From Mnemiopsis leidyi (lineage: Eukaryota > Ctenophora > Tentaculata > Lobata > Bolinopsidae), in assembly GCA_000226015.1 (NCBI GenBank), contig JH153354.1, positions 327,036 through 391,035 of the forward strand: a stretch of DNA of 64,000 nucleotides, read 5' to 3'. Of the stretch, positions 22,601-33,700 are shown one piece after another. Both the position numbers and the translations under genes were made by a program. Under the pieces are notes generated by a model. It was not told the DNA's origin and searched no databases. It was given only the letters and a program-made list of their open reading frames with translations. Within the stretch, counting starts at the first letter, position 1, and the number at the start of each line of letters is the position of its first letter.

Positions 22601-23793
22601 CTACGAGTTGCGAGTAAGAAACTAATACCTGTAGTTGCAGTTCTCAAGAAAACACTTACTGTCTTAAATATTGTACAATTTCCGACCATTGAATCGATTA
22701 TTCCTTTTAACTTTAAGTTAGGAGTGTAATTATATAGCAGTTAATTTCAATTCCTGATCTGTGGTAAAAACTTACGTACTTTAGTAGTCAATGACTGCAC
22801 TCAGCTACATGTGTTATGTGATGACGTAGGAACAAGACATGTACAATATGATTTCAAAGAAGTCTATTTTTAAATCGAACAAAGTCTTGTAACGACACCA
22901 AGACTGACACGCTCTTGAATATAGCACCGATCAAAACTCCATGTGGTTGCACGAATTTTGAGTCTCAATCATTCCCGAAATTATGCTCTGAGTTTTATTA
23001 CAATGTATTAATCAGAATACAAATAATACACGACGGCTTTATTGATGTTTAAGTTTAACCGAGCGATGCCAATATTTTCTCATTCATGCAGTACAAAAGT
23101 CTAAATGTCGCATTTTTCGAATGTCACAGAGTTTTACAAACTGATCTATCAGTGTTACCGTCTACAGTACCGTCAATAGGTCAGTGTAAGCTAATCACAT
23201 TCCAATACCACCAGTGTCTATAACCGACACCTCAAATATTTGAGCATTTTTATTCTACCGAGAACTCCAGGTATTTCATTATTAGACAGAGAACACCAAT
23301 AATATTAGACCTGAGAGATAGAGCTACATAGGTAGCGACATTTTCATGAACCATTAGATCGGCTACAGTCTGACAATATTTCATTGAACAGCCCAAATAA
23401 ATGTGTTATATGTTTGAATATGAAAGTACACGAGACACACCATATAATATTTAAGGAAATGTAATGTACACGGCGGGTGAATAATGAACTTCTTCAGTAC
23501 GTGACCCGTGCAATGTTCCTTCAATAAAGTCTTGTTGATGTGCGAACTAACCCCCCACTTTTTATTTCATTCAATACGTAGATGTGCTGCAACATAAGCT
23601 TAATAAGGCATATGAGAATTAAACAATGTCTTCTGTCTAGATGACCGGACGTTTTGTCGTACCAATGTGTTCCACAGTTCCGTGAACTCAGGCGATATGA
23701 GTACGTTAACCACGACTGACATTACATCGCCACAGTCGCTATAATTGAAAACGTCTATAAAACGATTTAACGCGAGGATATTCAAAGGTTTCA
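19692..23793. other. Long stretch without a supported gene
   Basis: AT-rich DNA with a low-complexity tract at 20310-20480. The plus ORF at 20000-20326 runs into that tract and shows no known domain. Nothing else stands out. Confidence 0.5.
20310..20480. repeat. Irregular accgccacacta-type minisatellite
   Basis: Many degenerate copies of accgcca(c/a)(a/c)ctacc and related 9-12-bp units, interrupted by gctaacagt variants. Confidence 0.8.
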
Positions 23794-23862
23794 AGTGCTA
23801 CAAAATCAGCGCACGTGCTATAAAATCAGCGCACGTGCTATAAAATTAGCGCACGTGCTCTA
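23794..23862. repeat. 20-bp tandem repeat with E-box and TATA-like words
   Basis: Three copies of a 20-bp unit containing gcgcacgtgctataaaat; each unit joins a CACGTG word to CTATAAAA. It may be chance composition of a minisatellite rather than promoter function. Confidence 0.75.
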
Positions 23863-24270
23863 TACCAAATAAGGGAGCTGTACCAACAAGCAACAATAAC
23901 GGAGTTTAAACAGACGCGTAAAATTAGTTCCGTACTTGTAAGGAACTCCTGACGTTCAGCGATGAGTCTATCGCCGTCCTCATTGTGTTCGTCGTCGTCC
24001 AGATGGACCTGACATTGTGCGATCAGCTGGAACCCCCGCCTCTCCGATACCACCTTGGACAGGGACTCGTTCCAGGGCTTCCTACACCAGCGAGTTTCAT
24101 GTTGACCGTACATGATCAGGACTACATTACAGCACTACACACTGGAGATACAACATCCAGTTCCACCAAACAAACAATTGCAAAAACGCATCGAACAAGA
24201 GCTGGAGTGAGAGAGAGACCCGGACTCGACCCGACATCACAGGACAGGTTTGAGATGTCATCAATACTGG

Positions 24271-24504
24271 AGATAGAGCCAAGCGGGAGAATGGGGTGAG
24301 AGAGGGAAGCCAGCAAAGCTCCTAATACCCTCAAGAATTTTCCTAACATGGTCAGGTACTATCGGCTTGTGCACAGGACTCGGGGAACAGTGGACGGCTG
24401 AGATCCTGTCAACTGTATGGCTGTGGTTGGAGACAGAGAATGTTGCTCTGCGGGCAGACTCAAGTCAGAACCACCAGTTTCCAGCTGGAAAAGCTTTGAG
24501 GACG
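24271..24504 (+). CDS. Candidate exon of an unrecognised transcript (strand uncertain)
   Basis: A relatively GC-rich island. On the plus strand one frame is open from just after a stop near 24271 to a strong donor (ACG|gtaagt) at 24504, with translation including EQWTAEILSTVWLWLETEN. The phase-0 end matches the candidate exon at 25404. On the opposite strand frames are also open over 24739-24122 (broken once by a TAG at 24359) and 24113-23838, the latter reading CRKPWNESLSKVVSERRGFQ. I cannot decide the strand, and no family is recognised. It may also be a non-coding transcript. Confidence 0.22.
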
Positions 24505-24703
24505 GTAAGTTGTTGCTCGACTCGGGACTTAGGAGTTTTCTAAAGTATTTTTGGAAAATTTGGGAGTTCACAAAGCTTTGCCGTGACGTGCTAATTGATG
24601 GCTGGGGAACTTTAGACTCAGTAATAACATGAAGATACATTGTACATTGACTATTTAATAATCGGGACAAGTCTGACCTTACGTCAGCTAAGGTTTGCCA
24701 TAT

Positions 24704-24886
24704 ACGTGACATGTTCAAACACGTGACACGTTCAAACACGTGACACGTTCAAACACGTGACACGTTCAAACACGTGACATGTTCAAACACGTGACACGTT
24801 CAAACACGTGACACGTTCAAACACGTGACACGTTCAAACACGTGACATGTTCAAACACGTGACACGTTCAAACACGTGACACGTTC
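24704..24886. repeat. 17-bp minisatellite with an E-box in each unit and a 68-bp higher-order repeat
   Basis: Eleven units of acgtgacacgttcaaac. Each junction makes CACGTGAC. Units with acatgttc (T) or acacgttc (C) follow the order T C C C T C C C T C C, a four-unit, 68-bp higher-order period. Confidence 0.95.
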
Positions 24887-25403
24887 TTAATCTATCAGGA
24901 CTGACATAGTGAGCATGGCTATCCAATCAGGTGAAGTAATTTCTCTCGTTTTATTCTGGAGAAAAATCGGCAATAAAATGGAGATATTTTTTGAATTCTT
25001 TCAAAGCTTGACCAAGTCTATTGTCTTTTGTCGACAAAGGGATAAAAAATAACCTTTGCATGATCTTAAAAACGCCGAAATTATACTTTATACTTGACAT
25101 GCTATAATGTGATGTGTAAATGTTTCAATATTTTATGCATGGATAACTTTAAGCATTGCAATAACTTAACGCATTACACTTAACTCATTACAATAACGCA
25201 ACTTATTACGAATACAATAACTTTACTCATTACAATAGTGACGATATTTGGTCAGCTATTTATGCCAAATGTACCTAATCTAGTGCTTATTCTTCTCTAT
25301 AGTTAAGCCAAATGTTACATTTAGCGCTAGCTATTAAACTAATGATGTATAAATAATATCTACAAATTCAAATGTTGATTACATTTCTCAAACCTCTCCT
25401 CAG
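24887..25403. other. Non-coding spacer between candidate exons
   Basis: AT-rich, including a simple ataac/attac tract at about 25150-25240. No exon seen. Confidence 0.4.
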
Positions 25404-25485
25404 GAACCAGAGAAAAGGGTTAAGGACAATAGGCATTGTCTGAATGTTCGACCTTCGCCAGGAAATCGATCGAAAGAGGACACAG
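25404..25485 (+). CDS. Candidate 82-nt exon
   Basis: Bounded by a good acceptor (aacctctcctcag) and a weaker donor (ACAG|gtaaac). One frame is fully open (EPEKRVKDNRHCLNVRPSPG and on), in phase with the candidate exon ending at 24504. Basic, no recognised domain. Confidence 0.22.
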
Positions 25486-28365
25486 GTAAACCAATACCAA
25501 TCTAAACAGTCTCAACCGAGCTACAAAGTGGCGCGAAACAACAACTTAAATCCATCATATACACGGTACACCAAACGTGGTAATCTGAAAGTGATGACAC
25601 AGAGATCGGGCCCGGACCAAAACTCGGAGCTGCCCGGGAAACCAGAAAGTAGAAGTCCTGGGTCAGGCACGAGTTGATGATGACAGGGAGAAACATACTA
25701 AAACATTGCGGGTAGATCGGAGAGGAGGTCGTGTTTAAATGTATGTGGTGGTGTAGGCAGCACGTGCTGGTACTTTCTTACAGAGGATACGCCAGCACTC
25801 TCTCAATCCTCTACACATGTTTCTAATCAACATTTGCTTGGATATGTTTCACATACAACGTATTTTGTGAAATACATTTGCAATGGCACCTAGGTTAAGG
25901 CACTAGTACGAGTCAGTGTAATTTTCGTCAGAATCTACACGGTCTAAGTTGCTTTATCGACCACTAAATACTTTAACAAAGTGTAGATCCACACTTTACA
26001 GCTTACATTCCTTAATCGCACCTGTCAATTTACAGTCCTGAATGGGGTGTAAACTTCACGACAGATACCTCCTGCAGACAATCACTGAATCACGAGCCCG
26101 TATGATGAAATTATAGAATTACACGACCAAGTAATGAGTGCACTGACACTGGCCAGGCCTCTAAAGCTCTAATTATGTAATTTCAAAGACCCGTGATAAT
26201 TACGTGTTAAACGATTTGCGAAAGTGCAATTCTTATCTACTTATCACTTCGTTACCATATCTGTGTCGCGGTTCACAAAGTTCAAAATTCCTCCCGTAAA
26301 CTGACGACTCCTCAGTAATAAGGAAATATTTACTTTTCAGTGTTACACTGGGACCTGAGAATAATATGCGGATCTGAATGAGCCATGTAAGTTGTTAGCA
26401 TATTTCATGATTTAGGTGTGACGTGTAATCACTTTCTACGGCTGATGAATACTGAGCCCAGGATTTAGAGGGAGAACATGAACATTGCAGTTTGCACTAC
26501 CTATTTCGTGTTGAAACGTGATCAAAATGTTTACTGCGCTAATGTATGGAGAGTATACAGGGGAAATCAAATCATGGTATACGCAACTCATTTAACAACT
26601 CATTTAAGGGACCGTGCTGGATATGAAGTTGACTGTTGAGGGATCATGGTCTATTTTACATCATGGTGTATTTTGCATTCAATACAGCAATTAAATAAGT
26701 TGATGCTGCATCTAAAAAAGGTCCCTCTACCTTTTAAGTGCTAGAGTACCAGTATTTTACCTTCAAGTAAGTCACAGATTTGACGAAGATTCAAGACCAA
26801 CAGGGCAAGTTGATATTTTCTCAACTTTTATCTTCTTATCTTTTAGCAAATTAGCTTATCTCGACTGACATTTCAGATACTCGACAAGCCAGCACTGTAC
26901 TAGAGTCGCCCAGTCCAAAAGCTGTTCTTACGCAAAAACCACGTATATAATATATACAGTCTAGACAGTGCTATAATCTTTCAATAAGACGGTCAACACA
27001 GAACATAATCGAATTTGCTAACTTCTTCAACTTTGACCAAATCCGCTGTACACTCAAAGCTACTCTTAGACAAGTCTACTATAACTCTAGAACTTGAAGT
27101 TAGAAATAGTTGTGTTAATGAGATGGTAAGTCCTGCTCTGTAAAATAGAAGATATTATCAGCTCTTTAGATAGTTTGCAAATTGTGGGCGTGGCAGTTAA
27201 GCTTACCGACCAACTGAGTTAAATGAAAGGATAATTGTTTAAAGAAGCCGACCGGACTACAGTTAGCACTATTTCTTACTCAAACACTTCGTTATCCCTT
27301 ATTATTGCAAACTCAGAGTGGCTATTTTAAAACCTATTTCTTCTTTCCTTTGAATAGCCTATAATGCTACAATGGCGATACAATGAGTATAGCAAGCCTA
27401 TAGGTTTGTAGGCACTAGGACTAAGGACCCGATAGAAACCCTCCAACTGTGACACTTGACGGCAAGACGGGTTCATTCGCCATCTCCCAGATGACCTCAG
27501 CAGGAACTTTAAACATGCCGCAACTCCTGCAGCTTGTTGAAAGCTTGCGTAAAATCACTCCAGTTCCACGCTCGCAGTGACGAGAAGTCTACAGGGATGA
27601 ACCCTGTGATTTAACACTAAATAATATGAGAGAATGTCTGGGATAAGTGGGATAACTGTCTAATATCTTGAAAACTCACTCTTTTTAGAGCAATCTTGTA
27701 GATCGTGAAGGATATAGTCACAGTGATCCCACCAATAGCGATAGAATAGAGATTGTTGGATTTCGCACTTTCTTTACCGGGCAAATTGCGATAGTATTAC
27801 AAGCATCACATAATATCTAAATAACTGCCTATAAGAACGCACCCATCTTAACTTAGAGCAGTTCACCTCTTTCATTTCTTGTATCATCAAAACTTATGTC
27901 GGGAGGACAAAACTTTATATCAAGTTTCGCAGTTAGACCTGCAAAATACTTTCTCACCCAAGATAGGTAGTGCTTTATCAGCCTGTAGCTAAAGCAGTAT
28001 GTGTTCACAAAACAGTCCTTTACCGGCTTGTAGCTATAGTAGTATGTAGCTATAGCAGTATGTGTTCACAACAAGTATTTCTCACCAACTCTCCCAGCTG
28101 CGTGACAAACAGGTTAGATCACGTTAGGAGAGGAGCCATGTAATGGGGTGATATCAGGCGCAACACTAGCGGTATTTCAACAGTCACTTTGTTAGAACAC
28201 TTATGTAATCTCTTTCGCGTCAAAGCAATGTCTAAAACTCGATATCTTTTTCCTTCTTTTCCTTACAGCTTGATATAAAATGAAATACACTGGGAGAACT
28301 CTGCTGGTAAGAGGTACAGTGGCCCATGTCCGCTATGTACTAATGTGCTACTTCTGAAACAAACC
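25486..28365. other. No gene seen
   Basis: About 2.9 kb of AT-rich DNA. The short ORF starting in the exon above runs past its donor to 25677, but nothing further is recognisable. Confidence 0.45.
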
Positions 28366-28712
28366 TCACCACCCGACTAACTGACCTGAACTACCTGAAC
28401 TACCTGAACTACCTGAACTACCTGAACTACCTGAACTACCTGAACTACCTGAACTACCTGAACTACCTGAACTACCTGAACTACCTGAACTACCTGAACT
28501 ACCAGAACTACCTGAACTACCTGAACTACCTGAACTACCTGAACTACCTGAACTACCTGAACTACCTGAACTACCTGAACTACCTGAACTACCTGAACTA
28601 CCTGAACTACCTGTACTATTCCTACTGTAGCACTGAACAAATACCTTTACTTTAAAATGTTTACCAGTTAAAAGTGGTGTGCCTAGTTTTTCTTCAATAA
28701 AACCTGACCCAC
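28366..28712 (-). CDS. Possible last exon of the giant repeat protein, ending in a Gly-Ser-Ser repeat tail
   Basis: An AG acceptor (gctatattcag) ends at 28713. The following frame reads GSGFIEEKLGTPLLTGKHF, continues through a run of about 26 Gly-Ser-Ser triplets and stops at TGA 28368-28366 after QLVGW. The acceptor leaves two bases before the first codon, exactly what the phase-1 donor at 30740 needs. The repeat unit is 9 bp, so length changes keep the frame. Alternatively the minisatellite is intergenic and its openness is trivial. The intron would be 2.0 kb. Confidence 0.3.
28381..28612. repeat. 9-bp minisatellite (ctgaactac)n
   Basis: About 25 nearly perfect copies in a row, with one ccagaacta variant near 28501. 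Read on the minus strand the unit is GGT AGT TCA, Gly-Ser-Ser. Confidence 0.97.
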
Positions 28713-30739
28713 CTGAATATAGCAGAGTCAGATCAACAGCCTGCATTTCAGTGAAACCTGCTATGTACAAACAGAACCAGACGCATCGTATACAAGAGAA
28801 CTCGACCAGCTGTCAGAACGAATATTTTTAGCACTCAAGCCAAACGAAATAAAAGTAGCTACTGCCCCGATGATGCTCAGGGGGCACGGTGGCTAATAAC
28901 AAAAGATTTGGATCTTTATATTAGTTGATAATGACCTTCGTCAGTCCTTCAAGATTGATATACGTTCCTCTAAAAGGACAGCACGTAACTTGATACATAC
29001 TATGAGGCCGCCCATCGTGTCTTTGTCACAAGTGATTAGAAGTGTCACTGAAAGTTCGCTACTTTTGTTGGCAATAGACTTGTAGTCCCCTCGACGCATC
29101 TAACTAAGCACACTTTTAAAATAAGATAGTTCTGTAAATTATGTAAACTGGCAAACCTTCCATGACTAGGCGTTTCTCGGTTATCGACCGTCGTAAACTC
29201 CTCGCCATTCCTAAGCTGCTCCAACGACTCGAAAAACAACTCAAACGACGAAGGACGATATAAAGAATGTACGCTGAGCTCTGCACGAGTGAGGGATATG
29301 ATCGATAAGGAACGTCAGGCGAATGAATAAAAGCATTATTAGAAAGACCAAACCAACCAAATTGCGATTTCACCTGTAAGGTCTAAACCGAGAGACTTTT
29401 GTTAAATGGCCATGCCAGACAGCCATGCTTTATTCGATAATAATGCAACCTTTGTTTTTGAATCCTAAGGAGCCTTGCTCACACTGCCAACCGCAATACA
29501 ACCTCATTTCCTCGACGTTCTGCCCTAAAATTCGCCTACTTCGCTGTAAGTACGTCCAAACGTCCAAAAAGTTTCAGTACAGACGTGTTTCCTTTTTCTG
29601 AAGTATTGTCTGTTTCTACAACAAAAGATTGATGATTTCTGAACAATAGGCCCGACTTCATACATGATTCATGCCTGCGTTCTGACAAGGAAATCACTGG
29701 GAGATAAAAAGACACGTACGTACGCACGGGTAAGACTTATGGTACTCATTGTTTCGATAAAAAGGTTAATTAGTCAAGCACGATCTATACTATATCTAGA
29801 GATCTAACCTCTATCTACCATTCAGCACACTTAGCAGTTGGCAACAATCCAGGATTTATCCTGCTTATTCGTTACGTTTCATTGCTTTTATACAGTAGCC
29901 CCTGGACAAAATGTCTAGTAAATCCGTGTAACTTGAAAACAACGTTGAATTACGTTACGTAAATCAGGCACACATTATGAGTCATACATCAGGACATAAA
30001 CGGAGAGAAACCTGACCAGTGTCCACTTGACACCTCCGGGAACCAGTCCATATGAGGCTTACAAAACGTTGGAACATTACAGCGGCATCAATCAGTGATC
30101 TAATCCTTTCTTGTACATCATCTACTTGAACTGAAAACCCAGCCCATTCTTTACAGGGTGAGGCCTACACAAAATATTATGCTATAATTCAAATTTTTAT
30201 AGATTTTACAGGAACCACGCAACAATATTCCTGTTTTGATAGGTTTTCTAAATTTAGCTTACATAATACGTCATATGTGGTGTGTCGACCTGAACTGAAA
30301 ATCAGAACCAGATAACATTTAATATGGGTTGTTTTATCGGACATAATTTTCTAAGACGACCGGCTTTCAGGATTTCAGGAATCTGTTAAATATTTACCAT
30401 ATCATTACATATATACCTAAAATTGGAGATGGTAGGAATTAGATTTATATGTAACTTACTGCACATGATATGAGGTGTTCCTATACCGAATTTCATATAA
30501 TTGCCTATGCGGTATTCTATAACAGAGGTTTACTGAAAACAGTGCTTTCCCGGTTTCAAAATGCGTAAAGCTAAATAGTTTCGTGACAGATAATATTACT
30601 AAAGGCATTATATACTATTTAATTTGAGCTAAAAACTATAATAATGCTATTACAGTATTTCAAAAAGAAATAAGGGCAATCAAAACTAAAAATGCTCTAT
30701 TGAAATCAAGACAAATCAGGATAATAACTTTCCACTCAC
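28713..30739. other. Intron or 3' flank of the giant exon
   Basis: AT-rich, with no exon recognised. Short minus-strand ORFs at 29045-29727 overlap in different frames and show no domain. Confidence 0.4.
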
Positions 30740-33700
30740 AATCTTCATCAGGGTTGCAGTAATCCAAGAGATCAACGACCACCTCTACTAAAGGTCCAGG
30801 ACCCTCCTCGTCTACATCGTCCTGATCTTCTCTTTCTACTTCTTCTGGAGCTTGTTCGTCCTCCGCAGACTTGGAAAAGTCTGCAACAACCTTTTGTGGG
30901 CCAGAAGGCGAATCAGGAAGAGTCAGGTTGACCAGCGCAGCAACAGGCTCAATGAAATTTAGATTTGTTTTTATGAGCCCATTTGCACCACAAGCCATCA
31001 TGTTACCGTCTTCAAGTTCATTAATGAGGTTTTTCTTAGCTGGTTCAGGAATATCCAGCGTGAGAATTTCTTCTTTGATCTTATCTGTCAACTCGGTATG
31101 GACTGCTAGGAACTGTCCAGAGGGTACAAGAGATTCCTCTTTAGGAGCCTTTGGATACTCCAAGGCATATCCGTAATCCTCCATGCCTATCGGAACTGCT
31201 CTTATGTCTTTGCCAATACAGGCAAGAGAAACCGGTAGATCCATTGCTAGAGGAACTCGCTCAACCTGTTCTTTTATATCCTCCTCGACAGTTGGCAAAT
31301 CTTCATCACAGGGTACCATCTCCTCGCACTCCAGCATCTCAGGGGCATCTTCAGCAGTGTCTTGAGATTTTGGAACAATCTTTCTAGTGATGTGCTCTAA
31401 GTTTATAGTGAGGCTAATCGGTGTTCCGTCCTTCTTAGCTGCTTTCAGATTGATGCTGTCGCCCTCCAGATTTTCGAGCTCGTCTATTTCTTTTACAAGA
31501 AGATCAAGGGTCTCCTCATCAAGGTCGATAGATTTTAAAGATTTCAAGATCTGAGCTCTTATCTCTAATGTAATAGGAATGATTTTCTTGATTTCTGTAG
31601 TGGCTTTGATGCTTTCCTCCTCTGTGGGAACCGAGACAGTTGTCTTAGTGATACGATGGATATTAATTGTAAAATCAATTGGAGTCCCATCTTTTTTGTA
31701 CGTTTTAAGCTCAACTGTATCACCATGTAAGTTCAAAAGCTTGCTAAGCTGGTCTCTCAATAGATCGATAGTCTCCTGATCATGACCAGATGAGGCTAAG
31801 TTGTCCACAATTTGTGACTTAATATCATCGGTGACAGGAATATCAGATATCAGAGCCGTGTCATCTTGGGGAACCTGGAGATCACATTTAACTGCAACTG
31901 GTGTACTTTCAATCAGCTCATAACCCTCATCTTCTTCCATTGGAATAGGAACAATTTTCTTGATTATGTTGTCTATGTTAACTGAAAGACTAATTGGGGT
32001 GCCATCTTCTTTTTGGCAGCGATTTCCATTTTTCCATCCTCCACTGAGTCAATCTTTTTAAGTTCTTCTTCGAGAAGCTTCATGGTCTCTTCGTCGAATT
32101 CTCCAGATTGTAACGACAAAAGAATCTGTGCCTTAATAGCATCAGTTATTGGAGTCACAACTGGTTCTTCCTCAGCTTTAGCAGGAACCGCTTTTTCTGA
32201 AGCAGCATCAGCTGGAAGAACCAATTCGTAAGCATCATCTTCAGCTGGTTTTGATGTAATATGTCGGGTGATATGAGATACGTTAATTGTCAAGGAAATT
32301 GGAGTTCCATCTTTCTTCTTTGTGTCCAGTTTTATCTGATCACCTTCCAGAGAATCCAACTTATCGATTTCATCCTCCAATAAACCGAGTGCCTCGTCAT
32401 CTAGACTTGCTTCCTTTAATGATTCCAGTATCTGGGATTTAATATCGTCAGTTACAGGGACCATTTTCTTAAGAACTGCCTCACCAGGGGCTTGTTCAAA
32501 AGCAGGGGGCTCTTCTCTTTCAACGGCGATGACTTCATTAAAACTTTCCTCCATAGGAATTTGTTCCATGGGTTCATCTTCGGGGACCTGTTTCGTCTTT
32601 GGTTTATCTGCAGCATCAACCAACTCATATCCCTCTTCGTCTGACAAAGGGACAGGTGCAATATGTCTTGTGATATGAGAAATATTTATTGTGAGAGATA
32701 TGGGAGTGCCATCCTTCTTTTTCGTGTCAAGTTTTACTTGGTCACCTTCCAAACTCTCCAACTTGTCAACTTCTTTCTTTAACAGATCAAGTGTCTCGTC
32801 GTCAAGGTTAGACCCTTCGAGCGAATCCATTATCTGGGATTTAATATCTTCAGTAGCAGGAACTTTCTTTGGTCAACTGGTTCTTCAGGTACTTCTTTAA
32901 CGACAGGAGGTGTTTCCATTTCCACAGTTAAATCGTCAATACCACTGTTTTCAGGTGTAGTATCTCCAACAAGCGGCTCTTCTTCCATTATGAGAGGTTC
33001 CAGAGGAGCACTCTGCTGTACAGGCTTTTCTGCAGCCTCCACCATCTCATATCCCTCATCCTCTTTCTTCGAGATAGGTACAAAGTGGCGGGTCAAATGA
33101 GAAACGTTGATGGTCAAGTGAACGGGGGTACCGTCCGCTTTTTTAGTGCTGACTTTAACCTGGTCATTCTCTAGATGGGTCAGTTGAGCAACTTCTTTGA
33201 TTAATAGCTCGGTTGCTTCTTCCTCGAGATTTGACTGCTTCAAAGTGTCAAAAATCTTAGATCGAAGGGTATCAGGAATAGGGACACTGGCTTTCTGTTC
33301 CTGGTCAGGTAAATCGTCTGTCTGGATAGAAAGTTCTACTACAATTGGCTGCCTTTCTGGTGCTGATTCTGTAACAGGCTTTTCTTCAGGAGAAATAACA
33401 GGCGCTTCCAAAACTTCTGGCTCATCATCTGGAATTTCTACAAGTTCAAAACCGTCATCACTACTTACTGGTGAAATTATTTTGGTAATGTGACTGATGT
33501 TTATGGTCAGATCTATAGGAGTACCATCTTTTTTCGTAGCGGATAATTTCATCTTGTCTCCTTCTAACCTATCTATCTTGTCAACTTCGTCAGTTAAGAG
33601 TTCCATCGTTTCATCATCAAGATTAGCACTTTTCAATGATTCTAGGATTTGGTTCTTGATATCATCACTCATAGGAACAGAGGGAACTAGTTTTGTTTCG

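Noticed and set aside
28381-28612. CRISPR-like regular array
   Set aside because: Pure 9-bp tandem repeat without spacers, in animal DNA; same reasoning for the 17-bp arrays.
28377-28640. Val-Gln-Val repeat ORF on the minus strand
   Set aside because: An alternative frame of the 9-bp minisatellite; any 9-bp repeat without stops is open in several frames.
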